Position numbers and translations under genes: made by a program
Source: Meghimatium bilineatum
Lineage: Eukaryota; Mollusca; Gastropoda; Stylommatophora; Philomycidae
Length of the DNA stretch: 64,000 bases
Assembly (NCBI GenBank): GCA_034231615.1
Contig: CM067315.1
Span: 28,560,133-28,624,132 of the forward strand
Direction of reading: 5' to 3'
Notes under the pieces: generated by a model
The model's input: only the letters and a program-made list of their open reading frames with translations
Database searches by the model: none
What the model was told of the DNA's origin: nothing
In this document: piece by piece, positions 53,296 through 64,000 of the stretch
Numbering within the stretch: the first letter of the stretch is position 1
How the letters are laid out: the number at the start of each line of letters is the position of its first letter

Positions 53296-53525
53296 CTAAG
53301 TTGTATTAAAATATTCCTAAAGTCTCAAGAAGACCTTTTATTAAAATTGTCTTCAATTAATCTTCCAACAATCCAATGAAGACCTCCCTAAGTTATATTA
53401 AAATCTTCCTACAGTCCCATGAAGACCTCACTAAGTTATATTAAAATCTTCCTACAGCTCCATGAAGACCTCCCTAAGTTTATTAAAATCTTCCTACAAT
53501 CCCATGAAGACCTACTTCCTCCTTA
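53296..53525. repeat. About 39-bp degenerate tandem repeat, five units
   Basis: Unit CTAAGTTATATTAAAATCTT, then CCTACAGTCCCATGAAGACC. One further diverged unit lies outside the array at about 52810-52862. Confidence 0.85.
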
Positions 53526-53529
53526 CATG

Positions 53530-54250
53530 CAAACCAGGTCCAAAAATGATTTTAGGTCCCAAGACCTGCCTCTTTATAATATACTTGAGCAGGAATGGAA
53601 CATCTACATCGTCTCAAACATGACTGAATGGATTGACGTTGAAGATCTACATGGTTCAAAAAATGGTTGGGTTATTTCAGCATACATGGTCCCAAATATC
53701 ATTGGGTGATTAGGCATATCTTGTCCCAAACATTGTTGGGAGATTAAAAGTTAAAATAGAGTAAAAGGTAAACCTAGTTCAAATTAAGAGTAGATATTGA
53801 AGACCTACATGGTTCAAATATGATTGATTCAGGATTAAACATCTACATTGTCCCAAAATATGATTGAATGAGTAAGGGTAAAAGATTTACCTGATCCCAA
53901 AATATGATTTAATGCAAGGGTTAAAGATATACCTGGTCCCAAATGTGATTGAATGAGTAAGAGTTAAAGAACTAAATGATTTAATGAGTAGGGATTAAAG
54001 GTCCCAAACCTGGTCCCAAATATGATTGAGAGAGTAGTAATTGCAGACCTACCTGGTCCCGAATATGATTGGGTGAGTAGTAATTGCAGACCTACCTAGT
54101 CACAGATGATTTAGTATTGATCGATGGCATAATTAGTCCAAAACATGGTTAGGTCCAAATCTAGTTAACGGGGGTTGATGATGAACATAAATTTGGTCCC
54201 AAATATGATTGGATGAGTAGAGATTAAGATGGAAGCAATACCCTTTTCCC
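53530..54250. repeat. About 43-bp degenerate tandem repeat
   Basis: Recurrent ACCTGGTCCCAAATATGATT, then G(A)(A)TGAGTAG(T)(A)ATT(G/A)AAGA, with many indels. An old array. The cleanest units are at 54000-54105. Confidence 0.8.
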
Positions 54251-54254
54251 AAAA

Positions 54255-55025
54255 ATGATATACTTAAAATGTGTTTGCTTGAACGGTGCAGATAACGGAA
54301 CCTCGCCACAAACTAGGAAAGCATAATAAAATATTTAAATGACCATTCAAAGGCTACACCACACAAGGAAATATAATTTTAAAAATATAACAGTGAATAC
54401 TACATTGAAAAAAAGGAACCTGAGAACTAATTTTATTGCACAGTACATCCCGAGATAGGACATATCCAGAGAGGTTGAGGAAACAATTCACAAAAATAAA
54501 ACTCTGATAACAGTTCTACTAATGAAAATACTTTTAAAAAATGTTTTAATAAAATAAAATATTAGTAGCTGGTCCTCAATCCTTCCACAAGGTAAGAAAT
54601 GTAATTATTACTTCTCTTTAGCAACATCAACATTTTAAAATAGCTCGCCATGACACAATGTTCTCTAACCAAACCAAAACTACAAACCTATTGAGTTTAC
54701 TCAAAGAGTAACAAGTACATTCTCTTCTTTGTGGGAGAATTAGGGTCAAGTACCTCACATTGTAATACTTTGCTGGCAAAAACTGTGTTATGTTCATTCA
54801 AGCAATGCAAGGATCTCTTTAAAGAATGTGTATACAAATGAGCAGCACTAAAAAAATAAAACATAACTATATTGACATAAAGAGTTTCATAATATCTCCA
54901 CAATACTATGTACAATAAATAAGCTCTGATATTAGCGTTCAAATATTTACACAACATTTGTACACATACAATAATGGAGGAGCAAAGGTACTTTCATGGT
55001 TAGGGAGAATACAATTTCTGTGTGG
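54255..55025. other. No recognisable feature
   Basis: AT-rich. An 86-codon minus-strand frame at 54697-54957 has no recognisable family. Confidence 0.4.
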
Positions 55026-55029
55026 TGGT

Positions 55030-55105
55030 AGTTTAGTGTTAAGTCACTCACGTGCCGACCGGAAAAAAAATAATCAAGGTTTTGATTCCACTTGTTAATC
55101 GTAGT
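55030..55105 (+). mobile_element. tRNA-like SINE head, plus strand
   Basis: GTAGTTTAGTGTTAAGTCAC, then TCACGTGCCGACCGG and GGTTTTGATTCCAC. A-box, anticodon-arm-like GTGCCGACCGG and a drifting B-box resemble invertebrate tRNA-derived SINE promoters. No body recognised. Confidence 0.5.
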
Positions 55106-55372
55106 TGTTTTACAGGTTTACAAATGTACACCCCCCCTCCCAATTCACAAGAAGGTAGGGTGTTGGATTTAAGTTCTGGGAAAATCAAGTAACGAAGCCT
55201 GATCAAGTGTGAAGGCAGCAGTATTTAAGGGGTTTCTGGTGAACCACTGACTAGGCAGTTGGACATTTAAGAAACACAAATTGTGCTATGATGTTGATTC
55301 ATAATACAGTTGACAATGATCAATTATACAATTCATGTGTTTATATTGCTATAAAGTCATGCTTTTTTTTAG

Positions 55373-55440
55373 ATAGATTTTTCTCCAGATAGTAAAAGAT
55401 TTTTCTCCAGATAGTAAAAGATTTTTCTCCAGATAGTAAA
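55373..55440. repeat. 22-bp repeat, three units
   Basis: AGATTTTTCTCCAGATAGTA, then AA, three perfect or near-perfect units. Confidence 0.95.
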
Positions 55441-56315
55441 TATCAATGTGACATAGTTTTTCACAGGCCGAATACACGATTACATATAGAGAAGCGATCA
55501 TAGGACAGAGTCTGGAGTATCTAGAAAGCATCTCAAAAGCCAGAGTCAAATTAATGTTGTAGACAAACTGGTGGTTGAGCTGAACCCATTCTGGTTAACA
55601 TGAAAGGCTACTGACACCATCACACACACACCCCCAAAGAAATAAAATGTATTATTTGTTCTCCTTTATTAAATTTTTTCATATCTCTTCCCCCGTTGTG
55701 TACTCTTTTGTTTCTAATTGGTTTATTTCGTTAAATTTATATGTCTGCTTGGTAGCCCACTAGTCGGATCTGTCTAGGCAGTGGGAAGAACAAAATGATG
55801 ACATAACTTATATCCGTCCTCCTCTAGACTGTTGGAAAACTAGTAATATCATAGTATACTGTTGTCATGCTACGAGAGATATCCAGAAGGAATTTGAGAA
55901 GAAACACTTTTTTAAAAATGCCCACTAAACAGGAAAGTACCGAAGCGAGTTTCATTTTTAGAACTATGAATTATTGTAATCTGGTGACCAACAGCGTCAT
56001 AATGTGAATAAGTACAGAAGCAACAATTCAGCATGGCAACGTTGGCAATATGTACATATAAAAACACAAGGCAACATTAGCTGAGCATTTGTGACTTTTT
56101 TAAATATCCATTTCAATGGTCATGACAAAATGCAATGTGGCCATAGAGAGATATAATTGTTTAAAATATTGGCATATTCATCATCTCAATTTTCTTTACA
56201 AACAAGCACAAGTTTATTAAAAAAAATATAGGAATGCATTTAAATTAAGGAACTGTAACAAAAATAAAATATTGTAGTAGAGCATTTATTCACATTTTTT
56301 ACAATGTTGAATCTA
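55441..56315. other. No recognisable feature
   Basis: AT-rich, one CACACACACACC stretch near 55621. Nothing assignable. Confidence 0.4.
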
Positions 56316-56317
56316 TG

Positions 56318-56590
56318 TCCCAATGATAGGGGATGAATCCCCAGTAGGAAAGATTTCTGTTCCAGTAGATGGCACCGCAGAAAGAAAATACAATGTTCCA
56401 ATGATAGGTGATGAATCCTCACTAGGAAAATTTTCTGTGGTAGTGGATGGCACGGCAGAGAGAACATACAATGTCCCGATGATAGGGGATGAGTCATTAA
56501 AAAAAGTTTTATGTGCCAGTGGATGGCACAGCAGATATAATGTTCCAAAAACATGAAACGATGAGCCTTTAAGAACATGTTCCAAGGGAA
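56318..56590. repeat. 78-bp repeat, about 3.4 units
   Basis: Units begin at 56320, 56398 and 56476: CCAATGATAGGGGATGAATC, TTTCTGTTCCAGTAGATGGC, ACCGCAGAAAGAAAATACAA. Length 78 is 26 codons. The plus frame PMIGDES...GK-(I/F)-SV-x-VDGTAER-(K/T)-YNV stays open over two units and then slips. Differences between units are not confined to third positions, so coding is not supported. Confidence 0.9.
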
Positions 56591-56989
56591 CTCACCTGCA
56601 CCAGTAGATGACAAGGAACTGACTGAAACTACGTCTAAAATATATGAAAGAACTACCTCTTATTTAGAGAAGAAACTCTCATCCTTTTTTAACTGTAGCC
56701 CTTTTCTACACTCTCAGTTATAAGAGTTTAAATACTTGATATTTGATCATGTATTTTTTTAAATTTTAACACAGTATGTGCCAAATATAGAGTAATTAAA
56801 TGAAAAGATGGAACAATATTACATAGTTGACATATGCAAGAGTTTGAGAACCAACAAAGAATAAAAACAATAAACAAAATAGATTCGGTAAACATTGGTG
56901 AGTCTGTGAAAAATGTGAAACAACCGTTTCCATTTTTAAGCACAGGTAGAGGGCAACAAGGGGAGAAAAAACCGTCTCAAAAGAGGACC

Positions 56990-57022
56990 ACAGGCACACA
57001 CAAAAAAAGTTGAGAACCACTG
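56990..57022 (-). mobile_element. hAT-type right terminus only
   Basis: CAAAAAAAGTTGAGAACCAC then TG ends a hAT element (inverse CAGTGGTTCTCAACTTTTTT). No partner end was found within about 500 bp upstream, so it is a truncated remnant. Confidence 0.5.
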
Positions 57023-57139
57023 ATGTAAACTAGTTATAATAAATCTGAATAGCTATATTGGAGCAGAAAAAGTAAACCAAGATGATTATAGTTTATCTTT
57101 TCATGAACAGTAATCTAGGAAACCATCATCAGTTGCAGG

Positions 57140-60100
57140 TAAAAGAAAACCTTCCTCATCGAGGCCAGCACCTTGAAATGGTGATGGACTTAGTTCAGTT
57201 ATCAGGGGCTAGAACTAAGACTGTTTGGGCAGTCCCACCCAAGTAAGCAGGGTGCTGAAGATGGAGGCAAATAGCCAAGTCGCACAATTAATCAGGATGC
57301 CATGCACAAAACACAATGGAAACATGTCTAAATCTCATAATAGTTATGGTGCCTGCCCTGTGGTGGATGTTCAGGCAGGGACAGTGCCGGGCCCTACACC
57401 TCGAAAGGGCCCAACCCCAATTACTGGAAGTCCTTCTCAATTGCCCTGAGGAGCCATGAGGCAAGAGAAAAGAGCTACTGGCCAAACAAACCAAAGACCA
57501 ATAAAAATAATGCACTGGAATGCTGAGTGTCAACAGTAAAAGAGATGGAAACAGTTAAAAAAAATTGGAGCTTGAAAATATCCTATGTGAAGAACAAGTT
57601 AATGTGTACTGTATTCAAGAAACACACCTCAGCAGCGAAATAGCCTTAAAATCAGAGGCTACATGTGCTACTAATCCGACAGAAACGCAGTTGAAAGGGT
57701 GGAATTTTGACACCTATTAAAAACAATATCAGTGCATGTCAGCTTGAAGTGTATATGGAGGGGGCAGAATACCAGATGCTTCGCATAAAGACAGTACAGA
57801 ATTTCATCTCCTGAACTACTACTGCCCAAATGATAGACCATTGGCACTAGACACAATCCCATAAAAAGAGAGACTTATGGTGTGACTTTAACAGCCACTC
57901 TCAGAGCTGGGGCAATTATCACATGAACAAGGGAGCTGGCAAGATGAAAATAATCTCATCCTTATTAACCAGCTAGTAGACACACCAACATTCTACTTGA
58001 GAGCATGGCACACCAGACCTGACATTCCACTCACCAGGCCTTGAATGAAACATCACACGTGTCATTGGAAAGCAGCTTGGAAGTAGTGACCACAGACCAG
58101 TATTTCTGGAAATCCACAATGAATGTACCAAGGACAGCAGCACACTCACTAGGTGGAACTATAAGAGGGCAGACTGGAAAATGTACCAGCATTTAACCAG
58201 TGTTCTAGCTAAGGACATAACTTGGACAAAGACATCAATAGAGCAGTGAGTGAGTTTAATAGATGTATACTACATGCTGCTAGTAAAACCATACCCATGG
58301 GGCACACAAAAACTACACACCCTACTGGAATGATGAACTGGAAAAGCTGCAAAATGACATCTAGACAGCAGGCGGAAACAAAAAACAGAGTCGCTGAACC
58401 TAGAAAGAGATACTAGGAAATTAAGGATACTAGGAAATTAAGGAAACTTGTAAAACAATTAAATGACAAAGGTACAGGGAGAAATACCAGGATCACACTT
58501 TATAAAGATAGAAACATTTTAACAAGTAAACATGCAGCTGATTACTTTGCAGATTCCTTTGCAGAAGACATCAAAGTTAGCCCAGACAAACAACAGGAGG
58601 TTAGAGAGAACCAGCAAAACATTGGACAAGGCAAACCTATACCTGAAGTCATGGAGGCAGCAATCACAATGAAAGAACTGGAGCATGCAATATCCAAATT
58701 GAAAAAGTCCCCTGGAGCTCATGGAGTGTCCAACAAAAATGATTAAAAACCTGGGAACTGCAGGAAGAGCAAAGCTACTGCAGATCTTTAACACAAGCTG
58801 GTCTACAAGTAATGTACCACAAGCGTAGAGAGAAGCAATAATGATTCCACTCCTCAAATCAGGAGAAGATGGCAACACAGTCTCCAACCACAGGCCCATC
58901 AGCCTCACAAGCTGTTTATGCAAAACAATGGAATGCATTATAAATCTTAGGACTCTACTGAAGATCAGGCGGCCTACCTCTCCCAAGAGATTGAGGATGC
59001 TTTCTAAAATAAGAAACTGGTACTAGCAGCATGGATAGACCTATGGAAGCATTTAACAAGGTTTGGAAAAAACTCTTATGACCTAGTTGCCGAACTACCA
59101 CACAGGATCAAAGTGGCAATATATGCTGACGGCCTGGTGCACGAAATAACACACAACAGTGGCCACTAAACAAATACAAAGAGCTATTGATGCCTTAACC
59201 TTATGGGCAAATAGATGGTGAGTCAGCGTTAATACAGATAAGTGCAGCACTACACTCTCACCAAAACAAAAAGCAAGTGATATCAAGATAGATGCTTTTG
59301 AAAGAAGACAACCCACATACCTCAGAGTTACTTTTGATGATAATATAAGCTGACATGGCAGCACATAAACAAAGCAACAAAACCAGGAGGAAGTTAGCTA
59401 TCCTGAGAAAGGAAGTGGAACCATATGGGGAGCCAGTAGGAATATACACCGTAAAGTGTACCAGAAAGGCATAAGACCACACCTGGAATATGGTTCAGCT
59501 GCATGGTGTCCTGCATCAAAACCACATTACAAGATCTAGATAAATTGCAAAACCAGGCGCTTAGGATAATATTGGGAACAATGAAATAAAAACCCACAGT
59601 AGAGATGCAGAAAATGGAGAGAATGCAAGCATTGGCAAACACAGAGACACAAAAGGTACTAATACAAGTAGAAAAGTTTTGGTGTATGGCAAGTCATCCA
59701 ATGAAGGAAAGATTCCAAAATCTAGCAATGGGGCGACTAAAAAGAAGTAGCTTTATCCACAAAGCTAAAGGACTCCATTGACAGCTTATAGACCTACCTG
59801 AAGTTGACAGCCCCTTAAGGTCTGTACCAGAACAAACCCTGTGCAGTCAAAGGCATGGAATACCAGTATACATTCAGACCCATGTGAAAGGAATACTAAG
59901 CAAGGACGAATTAGAACAGTGTGCACCAAAGGACAGTCACCCTCAGTTTCCTGGATAAGGAATATCCACGAGACATATGGGTCAGACTATATACAAATGG
60001 GTCAGCACAAAATGCAGTGAGGAATATATACAGGTGTATATATAGAGTATCTACAGATATGATCAGAACACAGACATGGAAATTCTGCACTAACTATGAT

Positions 60101-60760
60101 GCAGAAATCCAGACAATTAGGGTGATAACTGAAAAACTGCTGAACTCCAACTCTAGTCCACAGCCTGTGGTATTCCTGACAGATGCAAGGTCAGTGCTTC
60201 AAGCTCTCCAGTATGGAAAACTAACAGATTTGCAAAAATTACTTAATGAACTGTGTTGACTGTATAGGGTAACCATGCAGTGGATATCCTCTCACTGTGG
60301 AATACCAGGAAATGAAAAGTCAGACCAACTAGCTAAGGAAAGTGCTGCCAAAGCCAACCAGATATATCAATCACTTACCATCACAATAAAGAGATGATCA
60401 AGTAAATAAGAAAGCCACAAACACCAACACAAGATGACTATCACATTATGAAAAGATCAGAACAAGTTTTCTATGCCTAAAAATGGGACACAACCGACTC
60501 CGCAGTCATGAGTGCACAAAGTTCAAGATTGGCCACACTGTCTCATGTGTGTACAGGCAGCACAGAGTGCCAAACATATACTTCAAGAGTGTTCTGAGCA
60601 TGAAACGCTGAGACAGACATATTGGCCAGAGGAAACAACACTGGAATCAAAGCTCTATGGGACACTGTATCAACTACAAAAGACAGTGAGTTTTATTCAG
60701 GAGACAGAATTACAGATATAGACATGTTTCAAGTGAACAAAAAAAAAGAAGAAAAAAAAA
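57140..60760 (+). mobile_element. RNase H LINE (jockey/I group), most complete copy
   Basis: Domains in order, in drifting frames: endonuclease with MHWNAEC, VNVYCIQETHLSSEIAL (57600-57650), CDFNSHSQSWG (57877-57910), GSSDHRPVFLEIHNE (58081-58125). Then the reverse transcriptase with KSPGAHGVS (58707-58733), PLLKSGEDGNTVSNHRPISL (58848-58907) and IKVAIYADGLV (59107-59139; YADG where YADD is expected). Then RNase H with YTNGSAQNAVRN (59991-60026) and HCGIPGNEKSDQLAKES (60292-60342). Last GHNRLRSHE and a Cys/His knuckle CLMCVQAAQSAKHILQEC (60539-60592), ending ETELQI, stop. An open frame at 57225-57449 may be the end of ORF1. It runs into an A-rich tail (60739-60763). Many stops, so inactive. 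RNase H plus APE endonuclease places it among jockey/I-like LINEs; finer placement needs a tree. Confidence 0.9.
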
Positions 60761-60779
60761 ACCTTCAAATAAGAATGTT

Positions 60780-61290
60780 TATCCACAATATATCATCATC
60801 ATCATCAAGTGCCGTCTCCGCAACGAAGGTTGGCTGCAACGTATCTCCAACATCTCCTGTCTCTTGTCTTGGTGGTGCACTCTGCTAGACTGTAACCTGT
60901 CCATCGTGTAATGTTACTCTCCCACTTGTATCTCTGCCTACCTCTTGCTCACTTCCCTTTGACTTTACCCTCAAGTAAGGTCTTCAATAGGGTGTCATGT
61001 CTTTTAATGTGTCCAAAGTATTTTATTTGCCTGATCTTTATTTCTCTTAGTAGTTCTTTCTTCATATTAAGTGTCTTTAGCACCTCTTTATTTGTTTTCT
61101 TCTCTTTCCATGATGTTCTCCCTATTCTTCTATATACCCACATCTCAAAGGCATCAATTTTGTCTTCTAATTGTTTATTTAGTGTCCATGTTTCTGAGCC
61201 ATACATTAATATGGAATAGAGGTAGCATTTTATAATTCTCATTTTTAACTTTGTAATTTGTTTAGATATTAATAATTTCCTCATGTCATT
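60780..61290 (-). mobile_element. RTE LINE 3' end with (GAT)n tail, well preserved
   Basis: Plus-strand ATCATCATCATCATC at 60794-60808 is the 3' tail. The minus-strand frame 61284-60949 is open for 111 codons: LLISKQITKLKMRIIKCYLY, SILMYGSETWTLNKQLEDKI, DAFEMWVYRRIGRTSWKEKK, TNKEVLKTLNMKKELLREIK, RQIKYFGHIKRHDTLLK. This is the C-terminus after the RTE reverse transcriptase. It is the youngest copy of the family at 12885 and 35840. 5' truncated near 61290. It meets the A-rich tail of the RNase H LINE tail-to-tail with some 30 bp between. Confidence 0.9.
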
Positions 61291-61444
61291 GAAGGTATAT
61301 GGACTGCTGCATAAATTTTGATTTCACACGGACAGGAGATTTGTAACAATATAGTAAGTAGAACCCCATATCACTATCTGTAATGCAAGAAATTCTATAG
61401 TATGCAACAACTGCAGCAAAAGAAGAAATTTGAAAGAAAAAAAC

Positions 61445-61830
61445 AGGGTGATGTAGTTTTACTAATCACAGGAAACACACGATAATCGATGTTTTTTTTT
61501 TACCAAAAGGTAATATATGATGAGTAAGAACAACACTATTCACAGGACAGAGCTAAATATCAATATCTCATGAACAACGATGTTCTTACTTGTCATAGAT
61601 GTCATGATGGTTTTCGTTCTGCAAGTTTCGCCTGAAAAGGCTAATAAAGATATGCTAATCACTGGTAACAATAATAAAAAGAATCCCCTCATTATGTGAA
61701 TGTAGATGATACCTTTTCTTACGCAGTGTGTTATGTTGTCAATAGGCCTGTAGGTCAAAACGTAAATTTGTGTGTGTTATTTTGTGTGTTACCAGTGATA
61801 GTAAAGTCTCATTACCCCTTTTCCAAGTAT
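61445..61830. mobile_element. Foldback element, copy 7, core in both arms
   Basis: Left arm GGGTGATGTAGTTTTACTAA, TCACAGGAAACACACG, ATCGATGTTTTTTTTTTACC. Inverted right arm GGGGTAATGAGACTTTACTA, TCACTGGTAACACACAAAAT, TTACGTTTTGACCTACAGGC. Arms are about 85 bp and some 75-80% alike, each including a version of the core. Between them lies ATGATGAGTAAGAACAACAC and further AT-rich DNA. The family arm GG(G)TAATGA...GGTAACACA is shared with copy 1 at 5590-5660. Confidence 0.7.
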
Positions 61831-61834
61831 CACC

Positions 61835-62275
61835 TGTAATGCAAGATTGTTTTTGTTACACAAATAAAAACAACATTCAACTTAAAAAAAAATCTAAAGT
61901 TTAAAATTTGAGAAAAGTAGGATATGAATTCATATATCCCAATGACAGAACATCAAGACGATCACTCCACAGGTAAGACACAACAACTGTATCAAAAATG
62001 CACACAAAAAAACAAGCCAGAATATAAAATATAATACAGACATAATTTATACAGAATTATCTATTCACATACGAATGTATTCACAATAATTTTGTGTGCA
62101 GTTAAAAATGATTGTGTGTATAAACGACAGTAGGGCATGTAGTTAAAGCTTGTCATGATGTGGTTACCACAAATACTAGTCATACACTCAACTTCTTTTC
62201 TAAGCACTTGATGATCTGTTGGAAGGTTAAAAATTTCAGTCGAATAATTAGGATGTACATAATTTTCTTTTTTCA
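61835..62275. other. No recognisable feature
   Basis: AT-rich; no repeat or coding signature. Confidence 0.4.
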
Positions 62276-62280
62276 ATCTC

Positions 62281-62342
62281 CGCCATTGAATGTGCGAAAT
62301 GTTAACACTCCACCATTGAATGTGCGAAATGTTAACACTCAT
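62281..62342. repeat. 31-bp duplication
   Basis: CCATTGAATGTGCGAAATGT, TAACACTC, twice in tandem. Confidence 0.95.
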
Positions 62343-62557
62343 GCATATTATCAAAGATAGGGATATTTAGTAGATTTTTTGGTGCTGATATTTCCATGTT
62401 GCACATTTACAACTAACGGCTCATGGGTTTTATTGCTATTATTATTATTATTAAGACTTTCTCAGGCAATTATTCACACAAGACTTTGTCACTGCACATC
62501 TCTTGAGTCATAAAATAGAAGTCTTGACATTCATATTGAATCTATTTATACAATGGA

Positions 62558-62558
62558 G

Positions 62559-62584
<26 letters not shown>
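62558..62584. repeat. (TA)n microsatellite
   Basis: TA run of about 13 units, followed by TCTCTGTCTGTCTG. Confidence 0.95.
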
Positions 62585-62589
<5 letters not shown>

Positions 62590-62590
<1 letters not shown>

Positions 62591-64000
62591 TCTGTCTGCA
62601 AGGACAAATTTATTATATACAGATTCCAGTGGATTATTTGGAGATTTAATTATGTTCACAAAATATCTTTTGAAATGAGGAACAAAATTTTTGTTTAAAG
62701 GAACCTCTCCCTTTACTCCAGCAAATTCTATCTAATGCCCTGTATTTATATGTACCTGTAGTTCTGGTAAACCCAGGGCTAATTATATATTTATACATTT
62801 AAATAATATGAGATGCGTTGAATGGATGATACTGATTATGTACATTAGATAATGGCATGGAATACATGAAAACAAGGACATGCAATAGCAGTGGGCATGG
62901 TACTGGACAATGTGACAGTAAAAGGGAGAAAGATGTAACACTTTCACTGTCACAGATGACTTTTGTCATCCACGAATAAGACTTTCTTTGTGGGGCGAAT
63001 TTTGCATATTTTACACCGGCTTTATTCAGTGCAGTACTTTCTGTTTATTACAAATATCATTTCAAATTGGTGGAGCCTGTTATTAGATCAATTCAATGCC
63101 GATAATTGGAAATTTAATGATTTTATCGAAGTGTTTCCTTAAACACTTCAAAATGGATGATACCCAGTCAAAAGTAACTTGAAATTTTTTGTGAGAAAGT
63201 TAAATGATTCTGTGTAAAAAAATATTAAGTAATCAATAACTACTACTAAAAATAGCAATAAAAGGGACATATAATCGGATAGATAATTGGACTAATTAAA
63301 GTAATGACTGTCATAGGTTGATACGAGATAGATCTATGGGTCCAGAAGTGAGTTGTGGATACCCACTTCGAATACGGAAGCGGGGCACTGCCGTTCTTAG
63401 ATTTTAAAATAATTTCTTAAAATCATCTCGTAAAACTCATCATACCTAAAAAAAAAAAAAGGCTAGGCAGTGGAAAGCGCATTAAAAAGGCATGGGAGTG
63501 TTAATGAATGTAATTGTGTTGATAGATGGAATAATTATTCCTACAGACAAGATACAAAAAACATCACGTAACAGTTTAATATGTTGAAGACAAACAGAAA
63601 CATTTTTGATAAGTAATTTGAGAAACCATATTAATGCTGACTGAATAGACTTATCAATCTTAGAGAGAAGTCTTTCACAAACATGTCATGGTTCGATTTC
63701 ATAAAGTGAACAAGAATGCAGAACAAAATTTTTAATGTACATCAAGTTAAGAAAGCTTGCAAGCTGTGCATTAAGTATGAATTATTCAGCAGTGGTAATA
63801 GAAAATTTACAAGTATTCCGATTAGCTGGAGTCAGTATCCACTTGGAGCTCCACCTTTACGGAAGTCAGCTACTGCCATAATGCCATTTTTTAATATCTC
63901 TATTGACTGGATAATTGACTGACCTTGCATGCTGCCAATAATGTGACCCTTAGCTTTTAATCCATTAAGAATATTCTGAAAATCGCAGGAATAAATAGTC
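62590..64000. other. No recognisable feature
   Basis: AT-rich unique-looking DNA. A 68-codon plus-strand frame at 63716-63922 has no recognisable family. It could be intron, untranslated or intergenic sequence. Confidence 0.4.

Noticed and set aside
56323-56556. Repeat protein MIGDES...VDGTAER
   Set aside because: Only 3.4 units, the third slips frame, and changes are not biased to third codon positions.
58519-58986. 155-codon minus-strand frame
   Set aside because: Antisense of the reverse-transcriptase region of the LINE at 57140-60760.

Overview
The window is non-coding-looking metazoan DNA. It is AT-rich and packed with decayed transposons and tandem arrays. I found no bacterial-type gene layout, no convincing complete host gene, no rRNA and no functional tRNA. 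Organism: an invertebrate, most likely a mollusc or another lophotrochozoan. The main clue is a SINE family carrying the block ATGTCGTAAAAGGCGACTAA, which I recall from abalone and other mollusc SINEs. Many RTE-like and RNase H-bearing LINE relics, hAT MITEs and frequent poly-G/C runs fit that picture. The species cannot be named from sequence alone.

Layout. 0-9 kb: LINE 3' ends with CTAA tails, SINE-B copies, a hAT MITE with a perfect 8-bp target duplication, and minisatellites that grew from LINE coding sequence. 9-20 kb: SINE-C and SINE-A copies, an 18-bp array, a second clean hAT MITE, a Tc1/mariner-like transposase fossil, an RTE endonuclease relic, and one possible host exon at 10.6-10.8 kb. 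20-29 kb: a dispersed repeat cluster, a G-run minisatellite (22.8-24.0 kb), and a 2.1-kb two-zone array (26.7-28.8 kb). 30-39.9 kb: nested LINE fossils with datable insertions (31.6, 35.9 and 38.2 kb). 40-41.3 kb: an unexplained, less AT-rich block. 41.3-45.4 kb: a 4-kb satellite with higher-order duplication. 45.7-54 kb: further arrays, LINE ends and foldback elements. 57.1-60.8 kb: the most complete LINE, with endonuclease, reverse transcriptase and RNase H remnants, joined tail-to-tail to an RTE 3' end. 61.4-61.8 kb: another foldback element. 62-64 kb: unassigned AT-rich DNA.

Most interesting signal: a set of small foldback elements (about 5.6, 26.1, 35.5, 35.95-36.33, 46.97-47.35 and 61.45-61.83 kb; 50.87-51.05 kb is a hairpin-only relative). 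Those with an interior share a short core: a 4-bp stem with a tetraloop followed by (G)AAACGT. In three of them the stem changes by compensating substitutions. One copy reads CTGATGA - stem - GAAAC, which resembles the catalytic core of a hammerhead ribozyme. Two copies lie inside RTE LINE fossils as inserts of about 380 bp, flanked by target duplications of different length (13 and 9 bp). That pattern suits RNA-mediated insertion better than a cut-and-paste MITE. One relative also appears to have seeded a 9-unit satellite. This is inference from reading by eye and needs covariance-model and genome-wide checks.
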